DNA of 64,000 bases from an uncultured Clostridium sp. Its GTDB lineage: Bacteria > Bacillota > Clostridia > TANB77 > CAG-508. The translations under genes were made by a program, and so were the position numbers. The notes below the pieces were generated by a model. That model saw nothing but the letters and a program-made list of their open reading frames with translations. It had not been told where the DNA came from and did no database searches. Shown piece after piece: positions 1 to 9,237 of the stretch (its first letter is position 1; each line of letters opens with the position of its first letter). Location of the stretch: the NCBI GenBank assembly GCA_947571115.1, contig CANOWW010000003.1:17293-81292 (forward strand), in the 5' to 3' direction.

Positions 1-1200
1 TGCCATGGTAGCAATATGAGTTGCCAACAAAAACTCCAATGGCATTGAATATCTTCCTGTCCAACCATCTAACTTGTAGGAAAAAGTCTGATTATGCCCT
101 AACCCAATTGCCGAAATATTTAAGGTTTTACTACCTCTATCTACCTTTATTGAACTCGTAATTTCATCCCAATCTGCAAATATTGAGCCAATTCCTTCTA
201 TAGTACCTCCAATAATTCCAAATACTGGACTATAACCACTTGCTACCGTACCCAAAGTCGCTCCATGTGCAATTTTGTCGCCTAAAGAACCATACACTTC
301 TCCACGTTTCCCTGTCACTGTATTATCATCGCCGTCTTGTTTATAAATACTAATTAAACCAGAACCCCAATTCGTTCCATCAAATATCCCACCAAAAAAA
401 TGTTTTGCGTCTAATTGCATTGCTCGAAAATTGAAATTATGATTTTTTATGTAATAAGCATAATTATCCGAAATGAGATAAGTTGCAATATTTCGATAAG
501 CATTTTCTTCTTCCAAACTTTTTATTAAAGAAACTTCTCCTGTACTACCATCTTCGGTTGTTTCAGGTTTATCATAAAATTTATAATTTCCATTATCATC
601 TTTTGAGTTCTCATCTTTAGCAGTTACAAAACCATATCCATATAAATCGTAGCCCATTTGTTCAATGTTCCCCAAAGCAGTCACAATATCTTCGCCATGT
701 ACCACTGTTTCTGCACCAGATAAAATAGATTGACATTGATCAAAGAAACCTTGTGCAATTTGCTTAAAGCCACTTAGCAGCATGCCCCAGCCAGTCAAAA
801 TAAACACTAACAAACCAATTATTACTAGAATAATTAGAATAAATACACCTGCTAGCGCTATTAGCTTTCCTAGTTTCAAGGCAAGTTTTGAAAACTGTTC
901 CGCTTTTTGTGCAATTTTTTGAACTTTTTTCGTTTTTTCCTCTAATTTTCTAGCTTTATTTTCCAAATTTCCGGCACGTCGATTTAACATTGACGCTTTG
1001 GGACCACCTTGAACAGCTGCAAGTTGTCTTTTTCCTTCCGCTTTTTCTCGCATTTTGGCTGCTTTACTGGTCATTTTGCTCTCAAGTCCTTTTGCCTTAT
1101 CCGCAATTCCTTGCAAATCACCTGCTATCCCAGACAATGGAAATCCACCGCCACCATTATTTTCTTCTTGATTTTCCATTTCTTCCTCTTGATCATCCAT
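1..1200 (-). CDS. Partial membrane protein of the T4SS-like operon (3' end outside window)
   Basis: The reading frame is open from an ATG at 1200 to the window edge (400 codons, no stop), preceded by an AGGAGG-like site. The N-terminus (about residues 1-100) is acidic then strongly basic and coiled-coil-like, rich in Lys, Glu and Ala. One long hydrophobic segment follows at about residues 110-135, and then an apparently extracytoplasmic domain. It is the most distal visible gene of the minus-strand secretion-like operon, 24 bp after the preceding gene. I do not recognise the family. Position and topology suggest a structural or cell-wall-facing component. It contains no in-frame CGG codon. 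Confidence 0.75.
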   Translation of the reverse strand, partial: MDDQEEEMENQEENNGGGGFPLSGIAGDLQGIADKAKGLESKMTSKAAKMREKAEGKRQLAAVQGGPKASMLNRRAGNLENKARKLEEKTKKVQKIAQKAEQFSKLALKLGKLIALAGVFILIILVIIGLLVFILTGWGMLLSGFKQIAQGFFDQCQSILSGAETVVHGEDIVTALGNIEQMGYDLYGYGFVTAKDENSKDDNGNYKFYDKPETTEDGSTGEVSLIKSLEEENAYRNIATYLISDNYAYYIKNHNFNFRAMQLDAKHFFGGIFDGTNWGSGLISIYKQDGDDNTVTGKRGEVYGSLGDKIAHGATLGTVASGYSPVFGIIGGTIEGIGSIFADWDEITSSIKVDRGSKTLNISAIGLGHNQTFSYKLDGWTGRYSMPLEFLLATHIATMA

Positions 1201-1224
1201 CTATTTCACCTCCTTTTGTAACAT

Positions 1225-2193
1225 TTAACGTTTATTCTGAATTGGTAAATTCACACTAAATTTGGCAACTGCATTTTGTATTTCTGCTTGTATCACTTCT
1301 TCTGCTACATCTTTGGTTCCTGAATACTGCTCCATCACTCTGACAGAACCAAATGTCAAACTGCTTGCAGCATCTTGATTATCATAAAATTTCTGAAATT
1401 GGATTTGTTTTGTCACACTTTCTTTAGGTTTTAGTACTAAATCAGCCATATTGACAGCTTTTCTTGTATCATTCGAAGCCAATGTCAGAAATATTTCGCC
1501 TTCCTCTTGAGAATCTGAAATCACAATCGTGTCATCTGAGCGGTTCGTTATTTTAACATAATAGACTTCATAACTGTAATACTTTTGAACTGCTTGCAAC
1601 TCTACTTTCAAATACTCATTTTCGGACACATTTTGAAGCTCTTCATAATCAATAAAACTTCCAACTGCCATCTCTAGGCTTCCATCTTTTTGTCTTTGAA
1701 ACACAATCTTTTCTTCTGTAAAAGAGTAGGTTGTGTTCGTAAGCCCAGTGGCTAGAAAATCATCCATATATTTGACTTGATAAATATACGTATTTCCCTC
1801 ATTGGAATAATTCTGAATTGTGTAACGTTTCGCAGCTCCCACTTTTTCTAAAACATAACTCGTAAAAACGTCAATGTTATTTTCAAAACTCCACTGTTTG
1901 CAATTGTCAGAAAGCATTTGATAAGCCATTTCCACATTTCCTGCTAACAAATAATCAACATACTGTTCTAACATTTCTTCCACCTGATTACTGACTTTTC
2001 GCGGCACAGAATCTGTTTTGTCCATAACGGAAATGTGTGGTTCATAAGTAGTTTGTACTTCCTGTGGCGCTTTATAATTTCTTAAAAACAAATTGACAAA
2101 AAAGACAACAGCCCAAATGCATACCACAATAAAAATCACTTTAGAGTTTTTCTTCAAAAAATGCAACGCTTTTATTCTAAAACTAGTAAACAT
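1225..2193 (-). CDS. Membrane-anchored VirB8-like (NTF2-fold-like) protein, 322 aa
   Basis: One N-terminal transmembrane segment (about residues 17-38) follows a basic cytoplasmic tail; the rest is predicted outside the membrane. The segment around residues 75-105 ('YVDYLLAGNVEMAYQMLSD') resembles the helix that opens NTF2-like/VirB8/TcpC domains, and the following beta-rich part fits such a fold. The neighbouring 177-residue protein has the same layout. In Gram-positive T4SS, bitopic VirB8-like proteins form part of the periplasm-equivalent scaffold. The function is inferred from architecture and the operon, not from clear sequence homology. Confidence 0.7.
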   Translation of the reverse strand: MFTSFRIKALHFLKKNSKVIFIVVCIWAVVFFVNLFLRNYKAPQEVQTTYEPHISVMDKTDSVPRKVSNQVEEMLEQYVDYLLAGNVEMAYQMLSDNCKQWSFENNIDVFTSYVLEKVGAAKRYTIQNYSNEGNTYIYQVKYMDDFLATGLTNTTYSFTEEKIVFQRQKDGSLEMAVGSFIDYEELQNVSENEYLKVELQAVQKYYSYEVYYVKITNRSDDTIVISDSQEEGEIFLTLASNDTRKAVNMADLVLKPKESVTKQIQFQKFYDNQDAASSLTFGSVRVMEQYSGTKDVAEEVIQAEIQNAVAKFSVNLPIQNKR

Positions 2194-2214
2194 ACTTTCT
2201 CCTTAACAATTGAT

Positions 2215-2748
2215 TTAAATAACGCTAAACGACAAAGCAAAATCATTATAATCCTTCTCTTGAAGCACAATGTTCATTTCTTTTGGCTGCCCTGGCTTGC
2301 CATTAATTGCATCTGTAATCGTTATCCACAAAACATATACATCTCCATTTCTTTCGATGTTCTCATGCGTGATATGCGACATCTCTGAAAAAATAGTTGG
2401 TAGATATTTTTCAAAATCTTCGAGAGTTGGAAAATACGTTTTTCTAAACTCTTCATATAGCAATTGATACGCTTTTTCGTATTTTCCTGTCTCTATATCC
2501 TCCAAAAATATCCCAAAGTAATATTCCATTCGCTCTCTTTCTTCCATGTTTTGTAAAGTAGCTATTAACTTTTGATTCTCATCTTCTTCCGCCTCTTCTG
2601 CTGTTAAATCTCTCTCATTTCCTATTTTCTCAGGATTGTTTTTCCTCACATTCAAAATCGTAGCCAACAAAATGGCAAAAATGAGAAGAAGCACAATCGC
2701 ATACAATATTTTTTCTTTTTTCGTAAATTGAATTCTATTTTTCTGCAT
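2215..2748 (-). CDS. Small membrane-anchored VirB8-like protein, 177 aa
   Basis: One N-terminal transmembrane segment (about residues 13-33) is followed by an acidic linker and a compact domain. The motif 'IETGKYEKAYQLLYEEF' near residue 86 parallels a similar helix in the next gene. Both proteins therefore look like bitopic NTF2-fold-like proteins and may be distant paralogs that heterodimerise. The gene is 18 bp after a VirB6-like gene and 21 bp before the 322-aa gene. The role is inferred from the T4SS context. No catalytic motif is visible. Confidence 0.7.
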   Translation of the reverse strand: MQKNRIQFTKKEKILYAIVLLLIFAILLATILNVRKNNPEKIGNERDLTAEEAEEDENQKLIATLQNMEERERMEYYFGIFLEDIETGKYEKAYQLLYEEFRKTYFPTLEDFEKYLPTIFSEMSHITHENIERNGDVYVLWITITDAINGKPGQPKEMNIVLQEKDYNDFALSFSVI

Positions 2749-2766
2749 ATTTTAGCTCCTTATCTT

Positions 2767-5367
2767 TTAAGGGTTAGGCTCATCTGGTTGATAATAATCT
2801 ACATCCACTTTTTTCACAACTAAACCTCCATACGTATCCACATCATAATTATTGGTGTCTTTTGCTGACGAAACACTGGTAGCTAATTGTGATTTAATAT
2901 AAGTATTTAGGAACTTCTTAGAAGCCTCAATTGCTTCTGCTTTTTCAGCATCTGTAACAGAAGACGATAAACTTAAATTTTCCATAATTGCGTTTATATC
3001 TAGTATTTGGTCTTTATCAATCGATTGGATTTGTGCTTTATAAACAAATTCGCTTGCTGCTTTTTGACTATGCAATAATCCTGTTAATTTGCTTACTAAG
3101 TCTCGTTGCTCTTTTACTAACTCTTTATATAAACCAGCATTACTTTCAGTTGCCGCTTGTGCCAACAAAGCAGTTGTTTTGGCTTTTGCCTCATCTTGAT
3201 CCCAACCTTCCATAACTGCCATTTTACTAACTAAAGCTGCTGTTTCTTGTGTACTTGTATCAGAAACTCTTTCCAAAATTCCACCAACAAAACCTTTTCC
3301 ACCAACTAATTCTCCAACTGAATAACCTGTTGACAAATCGCCAGAAGCACCATAACCAAATGCAATACCTGCAATGGTTGAAGTCACTGATGCAGTATCT
3401 TTTAGCGCTGCCCCTATCACTTTTGCAGAATCCGTCTGTGTCCACCTTTTTACACCATCATACGCATTAGAAATTCCTTTAATTGCTCTAGTTGGTACAC
3501 TCGTGTCATGAATAATTTCGCCATTTTTGGTTTCACGCATTTTCTGCTGTGCTTCTGACATTGTTCTTTTGGCTATTAATGCATCTGTAGTGAGAGTTCC
3601 ATCTGGATTTCTACGGTCTGCTTGTCGTTTTAGTTTTTCATATCCCCCTTGTCCATGTGCTTCGTCATATGCTGCCTTCGTCGCATTCTCAATCATAACA
3701 TCATAAGCACCGTCTCCATGAAGTGCATCATATTGTTTTCTTGCTTTAGCTGTATGTCTAATATGTTTTTCTCGTCTTCGATCAGCCACTTTTTTGTTTT
3801 TATTTTCTTTTCTTTCTGCTACTTTTTGTCTTACATCATCTTTATATTGATCCGTTTTCTTGTATGCTTTATATTCTTGCTTGGTCATACCATCATTTTC
3901 CATTTTATCTTTTTTGACATCCCTTTTAGCTGCTAAATCTCTTACACCACTTGTTAATGTTCTAAATCCACCTGCATTTTTAAAATAGGTTGCACTTTTG
4001 GCAACACCCATACCCATTTTAGCAAATTTTCCAGTAGCATTCATAAAGTCTCTTCCTGGAGCTGATAAACCTGGCATTGATTGTGCCTCGAAATGGAAAA
4101 TTTTTCTCAAAAGCTCTTCTGCTGTCCTCATAAAACGTAGCACTGCAAAGGCTAAAATGTAGACACCAATCGAAGCAAATCCCCATGTTGATTCTGCAAT
4201 AATTTGTGAAATCGCTCCAAAAAAAGCTAAATATACCACACAATGAAATGGCTGAATTAAAATATTGTAAGCAAATTCTTTTAACCAAGCATTCAACGCC
4301 TGCGCCTTTCCATCTCCCATTTTATCAATCGAATAAGTAATCGTAATCAGTGGCGCAATAATAATCAAAAATCCAATCGTAATCATACGTTTTAAATAAA
4401 ACATCAAATAACTAAACGCTTGCCCTTGCATAATGCAGTACATAATCGCAGCAAAAAAACCTGCAATTCCATTTGTCCAAACATCTTTTACAATTTGAGC
4501 ATTCAAATATTCTCCGATGGTTTGGTCAGAGACTACCATTGTGGATTTTAGCATTCCTCCTAATGCACTTACTAAAGTCGTATTAATGGAAACGAAAAAT
4601 ATCATTATATAATGTAACATAAATAGCAAAGCCAAACTCGTCGCCCAATCTATTAGCATTTGTTTATATTTTGCTTGCTCAGAAGCAATGGTAGAAAGTG
4701 CCATTCGGATTCCTACATAAATCAAAATCACAAGCAAAATTGAAGCAGAAATCAAGCGCATAATATAATACCATTTTGCTACTGCAGTTCGGAAAGAAAC
4801 AATCGTATCACTGCCTTCTATATTGAAGAAATTGACATACATAAAATCAATTCCGCCAAAAGAACCATCTGGATCCTGATAACCCGCAAATAAAATATGT
4901 TCTATTGTAACGCTTGTCAGATTTGATGTTCCAATACTCGCACAAGCATTCATTAAGAGCTGCAAAAGTTTTCCAAATCCCATAATACAAATTCTTGGTA
5001 TCCATAGAAAAACAGTTACAAGTCCAGAAACAAGCCCATCTATAAATCCAACATCAGCATCCTCTTTAATGGCTTCACTCATCACACCGCCACCTTCAGA
5101 AGAAATAGCACTTCCACTGACTGCCGAAGGTGTTGTTGTCTGCGTTGCACTTCCACTTGTTGTAGAAGTTGTTTCTGAGGTCGAAGGATTAACCTTTGGA
5201 AGACTGTCTATTGGTATTTTTGTTTCTTCAGAAGCAAGTTTTGGCTCTGTCACTCCTGGTATTTTCACAGTTTGAGTTCCAAAAATCATGAAATAACAAT
5301 TGGTTAAAATAAACGCCAAAGAAACAACAAATATTAAATTTTTTTTCACTTTTTTACTTATCTTCAT
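2767..5367 (-). CDS. VirB6/TrbL-like polytopic T4SS channel protein, 866 aa
   Basis: I chose the ATG at 5367 (MKISKKVKKN...) because GGTGG lies just upstream; an ATG at 5415 would overlap the preceding gene. Order: signal-like hydrophobic N-terminus, Ser/Thr-rich stretch, about six to seven transmembrane helices (residues ~120-440), and a long basic and Ala-rich cytoplasmic tail. The core near residue 190 has 'FRTAVAKWYY' followed by a helix, a charged loop ('IASEQAKYKQML') and another helix. Two other genes here share this core. VirB6/TrbL proteins form the inner-membrane channel of conjugative machines. This is one of three such proteins in one operon, and its tail differs from the others. 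Confidence 0.85.
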   Translation of the reverse strand: MKISKKVKKNLIFVVSLAFILTNCYFMIFGTQTVKIPGVTEPKLASEETKIPIDSLPKVNPSTSETTSTTSGSATQTTTPSAVSGSAISSEGGGVMSEAIKEDADVGFIDGLVSGLVTVFLWIPRICIMGFGKLLQLLMNACASIGTSNLTSVTIEHILFAGYQDPDGSFGGIDFMYVNFFNIEGSDTIVSFRTAVAKWYYIMRLISASILLVILIYVGIRMALSTIASEQAKYKQMLIDWATSLALLFMLHYIMIFFVSINTTLVSALGGMLKSTMVVSDQTIGEYLNAQIVKDVWTNGIAGFFAAIMYCIMQGQAFSYLMFYLKRMITIGFLIIIAPLITITYSIDKMGDGKAQALNAWLKEFAYNILIQPFHCVVYLAFFGAISQIIAESTWGFASIGVYILAFAVLRFMRTAEELLRKIFHFEAQSMPGLSAPGRDFMNATGKFAKMGMGVAKSATYFKNAGGFRTLTSGVRDLAAKRDVKKDKMENDGMTKQEYKAYKKTDQYKDDVRQKVAERKENKNKKVADRRREKHIRHTAKARKQYDALHGDGAYDVMIENATKAAYDEAHGQGGYEKLKRQADRRNPDGTLTTDALIAKRTMSEAQQKMRETKNGEIIHDTSVPTRAIKGISNAYDGVKRWTQTDSAKVIGAALKDTASVTSTIAGIAFGYGASGDLSTGYSVGELVGGKGFVGGILERVSDTSTQETAALVSKMAVMEGWDQDEAKAKTTALLAQAATESNAGLYKELVKEQRDLVSKLTGLLHSQKAASEFVYKAQIQSIDKDQILDINAIMENLSLSSSVTDAEKAEAIEASKKFLNTYIKSQLATSVSSAKDTNNYDVDTYGGLVVKKVDVDYYQPDEPNP

Positions 5368-5392
5368 TTTTACACCACCATTCCTTTTGTTC

Positions 5393-8300
5393 TTATGCGC
5401 TGTTAATTGTATCAATTAGATTTTCTTTAAAATACATAATTTTTCCCAAAGCATCTACCTTAATTTGATCAACTACTTTCTGACTGCCATCTTTGCTTGG
5501 ATTCCACCTTCTACTTCCATCTTTTTGACGATCAAATACAAGCGCTCCATCCTGACCAATTTCTTGGTAATTTTCTATTTTTGCTCTTTGTTCATTTGTT
5601 ATTCCCTTCGACTTTTTGCCCAATCGTTCTGCCTCCACATTGGTTTTTCCCAATTCAGAAATCAAAAATGCTAATTCAAGTTGTTTCTTATTTTCAAGAA
5701 CCACGGTAGAGTCTGCACAAATAGCCTTTTCTATATTGGCTTTCATTCGGTTAGTTCTACGATTGGTTTGTCTTTCTTCCAACTTTCTCTTATCCTGATT
5801 TGCCTCTGTTACTTGAACCTCGGTTACATTATCTGTTCCTTGTTCCACTGCTTGTTTCATGAAATCCGATAATTCAATTTCATCTTTTTTCTTGTCTCTT
5901 CCAGAAATTTGACGAATGACATCCGCAGATTGTTTAGAAGTCTCTGACAACATTTTATCTTTAATCACATCAAAAATTCCTGCTTTTGCCTCATCTGTCT
6001 GCAAATTAGCAATATCTTGAATGCCATTTTTCTGCATATATTCCAAACAACTCTCTGTCGCCAATCTTTTTTCTAATCGCTCATTTGTGTCTTTTTCATG
6101 TTCTACCATTTTCTGATAAACACTATGTATATTTTTGCTACTAATCAAGTTATCCTCTAACTTAATTTCGCCTCTTTTAATAATACCTTTGTCTTCTAGC
6201 ACAGCTATCAAATTATCTTTAATTTGAACCACATCTTTATCCGCCATATTAGTATTACTAATATTCACTATGCCTTTACTTGCAAAATATTTGGCAATTT
6301 GATTTTCAATCAAATCATCTTTTTTCTGCCTAATTTGAACTTTCATTCTTTCGATTTTTTCTTTTCTAGAAATCGTCACTGTGCGGTCAATTTCTTCAAT
6401 TCTTTCCAGAAATTCCTCTTGCTGTTCTTCTAAATCATCTTTAAAATCAATCTCAAATAATTTATTTCCAATTTCAATCACATTTTCTCTACTTAATTTA
6501 TCTTGTGTTGCCAAGTCTTTTGTCGGAGTTCTCATAGCCTCTGCTCTTTGTTCTCTTTCTTCTGCTGCAAATTTTTCTCTATATTCATCTGACAACATTT
6601 GAGCATTTCTTTCATTCAAATCTTGTAATGTAGTTTTAAATTTCTTCTTAAACTCTTTTTGCGAATTTTCCAACATTTTTTCTTGTTCAATCGTACTAAT
6701 GCCAGAAGGTCGATTCATATATCTGCTAAATTTTCTACGAAGATGCCCTTTGACACGAATTCGTCTATTCTGTATAATTCTATCTGCCAATTCTGGATGT
6801 CTTCTTGCATTTCTTCTTGTCATTTTACTTTGGGCCTCATACAATTCTCTAGCAATTTCAAGTTGCATCGTACGCTGCGCACCTGACAAAAATGCATTAA
6901 ACACATAATTTTTATCTTTTTTATAGGCTGGTCGATTTTTTACTTTTCTGACTCTTGTTCCCAAATTCAATCCAGCATTTGTGGCATTGGCAAGTAACAT
7001 CATTCCTGCCATGGGGTTCATCACAAGAGTTGGCCAACCTGCAACAGCCGCAAAAACACCTAGAACCGAATCTTTCCAAAAACCAAATTCCTTTTTTAGC
7101 AGTTTTTCATTCGCACTCGATATTCCTAATAATTTCGCCCATTTCATATTATCCCAAAATTGCTTTCCAACCGAATACTGCTTTTTACGCCAAGATGGTC
7201 CTTTGATACCACCTTGTCTTACTGTTTTTCTACGATGATATTTTCCATCTGCATATCGATGAATTCTCTTACCATTTTTGTCTTTAATAATGTTTCCATT
7301 TTTATCTCTTTTGGCTCTAGCATGAAATCTTGGGTCTTTGTCCACATATGCTTTTGGATCAAAAAAGGTTGATTTAATATTACCCACAAATGTATTTTCT
7401 GTCAAATCTTCTTCCATATTATTAAGTGCTGTTAATTCTTTTCTGTAATCTATTTCATCTTTTAGTGCCTCTAATTTTTCTTCCTCTTCTTCAATGGTCT
7501 GCCTTCTACCAGCCATCGCTAATTCCAAATCTCTCATTTCGTTATCTGCCTGTTGCTCCGCATCTCGATCCCCAGCGATACGGCTCATTCCTCTTGCTTG
7601 TATATAATCCTGATATTCTTGCTCTTCTTCTTGCAATAATCTTTTTTGTTTTGCAATTTCTTCTTCTTGTTCCTGTTGCTCCTCTTCTAATCGATCCATT
7701 TCCTCTTGTTCTTCACGTTCTTTTTTATCTGCTTTTTCTGCTTTATGTTTCATTACTTCTGCAAAAGTTGCTTCTGCCGCAGCTCTGACTGGTTTTGTTC
7801 CAATTCGATAAAATCCTTTCATCAAATCTCTCCCTAACTTTCCACCAACCACTGCATTGCTAAGACCTTTTGCCTGATTTTGAATTTCTTTAAATCCAGT
7901 ATTTTCCATATCTCCAGTCAAACTTCCTTTGCCACCAGACAGCTTAAATAATGACCTTAGCATTTTGTCTGCTTTTAACATAAAATTTAACAAAATGAAG
8001 GCAACAATAACACCTGGCAAAGACACCATTGAGAAATGAAGCGCCATTGCTACAAATGAAACATAAATAATACAATGGAAAAGCTGAATAATAACAGTCA
8101 TAATATATTCATGACGCCATCCAGAAAATATCTTTGACTTTCCTGTTACGACTTTATTCAAAGCATAAGAAGCCGCAATCACTGGAGCTACTAAAGTCAG
8201 TATCATGATGTTAAACACTCTGATTAAATACATAATAGCAAATCGCCAAGCGTAATATACCAATACACCATAAATTACCATACCTGTAAAGCCATCTAGT

Positions 8301-9226
8301 GCATTCAAACTATAGGCTCTTGTCCTAGCTGATTCATATAAAGTTGTTTCTATTTCTTGTGTAGTTACACTACTTTCTAAGCCATATTCATATTCTTCCT
8401 TTAACTCTTGGGTTTCCGAAAGTAGTGGTTCCAAAGCTGCAACGGCACTATCATTGATAACAAAAATAACAAGCATAATATAATGAATAGAAAACACCAA
8501 AATCATGCCAACTACCCAATCCACTAGCATTTGCTTATAAACCGCTTTCTCAGACGCAATCGTTGATATTGCCATTTTGACACCAATAAATATCAACAAA
8601 ACCAACATAAAAGCAATCGATATTAATCTCAAAACATAATACCATTTTGCCACTGCAGTTCGAATCATAGTTGCCACTTTGCCATTTGTAGATGCTTTTT
8701 TCCTTGCCTCTTTTTTTTGCAACACTTTTTCTTCCGGTGTCAAGGAGTCATCTTCTTCAATTTCTTTCTCGGTTTCTTTTGTATCTACCTCAATTTGCTC
8801 AAAAATATTAGCATTTAAAATTTCCACTTTGTTAAAAATAATCGTTTCTACATTAACAATATTCTGAGAATAATTATCAAGCGAGCTTCCTACCACGTCA
8901 AAAAATCCATTTTCTGTATCTAAAATAGAAGTCAAAATCATTTCCGCAATTTCAATCCAACCAATCAAAACACCTCTACCTGCAAGTGTGATAATCCCCA
9001 ATAAATAACTTGCTATTTCAGATAAAGCACGAATGATTTTCTCAAACATGCCTTCCTTATAAGTCAAATTTCCTTCTTGTGTTCCCGTATAATAAAATCC
9101 GTCATTTGTAAGCAAATCCTGAAATCGATTTGCCTGAGAATAAGAAGTCACTACAAAAAAAGACAACATAATAGCTATCATCGATGTAACGAATAACTTA
9201 TAAGTCATTTTTGCTAATAACTTCAT
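5393..9226 (-). CDS. VirB6/TrbL-like protein with giant coiled-coil tail, 1277 aa
   Basis: The N-terminal third (residues 1-430) is membrane-embedded. It has a signal-like start, the shared core 'IRTAVAKWYYVLRLIS' near residue 187, a charged loop 'IASEKAVYKQML' and several helices. The remaining ~850 residues are cytoplasmic and highly charged, with Glu/Gln coiled coils (about 500-610), an aromatic and basic stretch (about 640-720), a short hydrophobic pair (about 720-760) and more coiled coil to the end. The tail is far longer than in usual TrbL/VirB6 proteins. It could bind cytoplasmic substrates or the ATPase. Spacing to the neighbours is 11-25 bp, fitting one operon. Confidence 0.85.
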   Translation of the reverse strand: MKLLAKMTYKLFVTSMIAIMLSFFVVTSYSQANRFQDLLTNDGFYYTGTQEGNLTYKEGMFEKIIRALSEIASYLLGIITLAGRGVLIGWIEIAEMILTSILDTENGFFDVVGSSLDNYSQNIVNVETIIFNKVEILNANIFEQIEVDTKETEKEIEEDDSLTPEEKVLQKKEARKKASTNGKVATMIRTAVAKWYYVLRLISIAFMLVLLIFIGVKMAISTIASEKAVYKQMLVDWVVGMILVFSIHYIMLVIFVINDSAVAALEPLLSETQELKEEYEYGLESSVTTQEIETTLYESARTRAYSLNALDGFTGMVIYGVLVYYAWRFAIMYLIRVFNIMILTLVAPVIAASYALNKVVTGKSKIFSGWRHEYIMTVIIQLFHCIIYVSFVAMALHFSMVSLPGVIVAFILLNFMLKADKMLRSLFKLSGGKGSLTGDMENTGFKEIQNQAKGLSNAVVGGKLGRDLMKGFYRIGTKPVRAAAEATFAEVMKHKAEKADKKEREEQEEMDRLEEEQQEQEEEIAKQKRLLQEEEQEYQDYIQARGMSRIAGDRDAEQQADNEMRDLELAMAGRRQTIEEEEEKLEALKDEIDYRKELTALNNMEEDLTENTFVGNIKSTFFDPKAYVDKDPRFHARAKRDKNGNIIKDKNGKRIHRYADGKYHRRKTVRQGGIKGPSWRKKQYSVGKQFWDNMKWAKLLGISSANEKLLKKEFGFWKDSVLGVFAAVAGWPTLVMNPMAGMMLLANATNAGLNLGTRVRKVKNRPAYKKDKNYVFNAFLSGAQRTMQLEIARELYEAQSKMTRRNARRHPELADRIIQNRRIRVKGHLRRKFSRYMNRPSGISTIEQEKMLENSQKEFKKKFKTTLQDLNERNAQMLSDEYREKFAAEEREQRAEAMRTPTKDLATQDKLSRENVIEIGNKLFEIDFKDDLEEQQEEFLERIEEIDRTVTISRKEKIERMKVQIRQKKDDLIENQIAKYFASKGIVNISNTNMADKDVVQIKDNLIAVLEDKGIIKRGEIKLEDNLISSKNIHSVYQKMVEHEKDTNERLEKRLATESCLEYMQKNGIQDIANLQTDEAKAGIFDVIKDKMLSETSKQSADVIRQISGRDKKKDEIELSDFMKQAVEQGTDNVTEVQVTEANQDKRKLEERQTNRRTNRMKANIEKAICADSTVVLENKKQLELAFLISELGKTNVEAERLGKKSKGITNEQRAKIENYQEIGQDGALVFDRQKDGSRRWNPSKDGSQKVVDQIKVDALGKIMYFKENLIDTINSA

Positions 9227-9237
9227 TCTTCTCCCTC

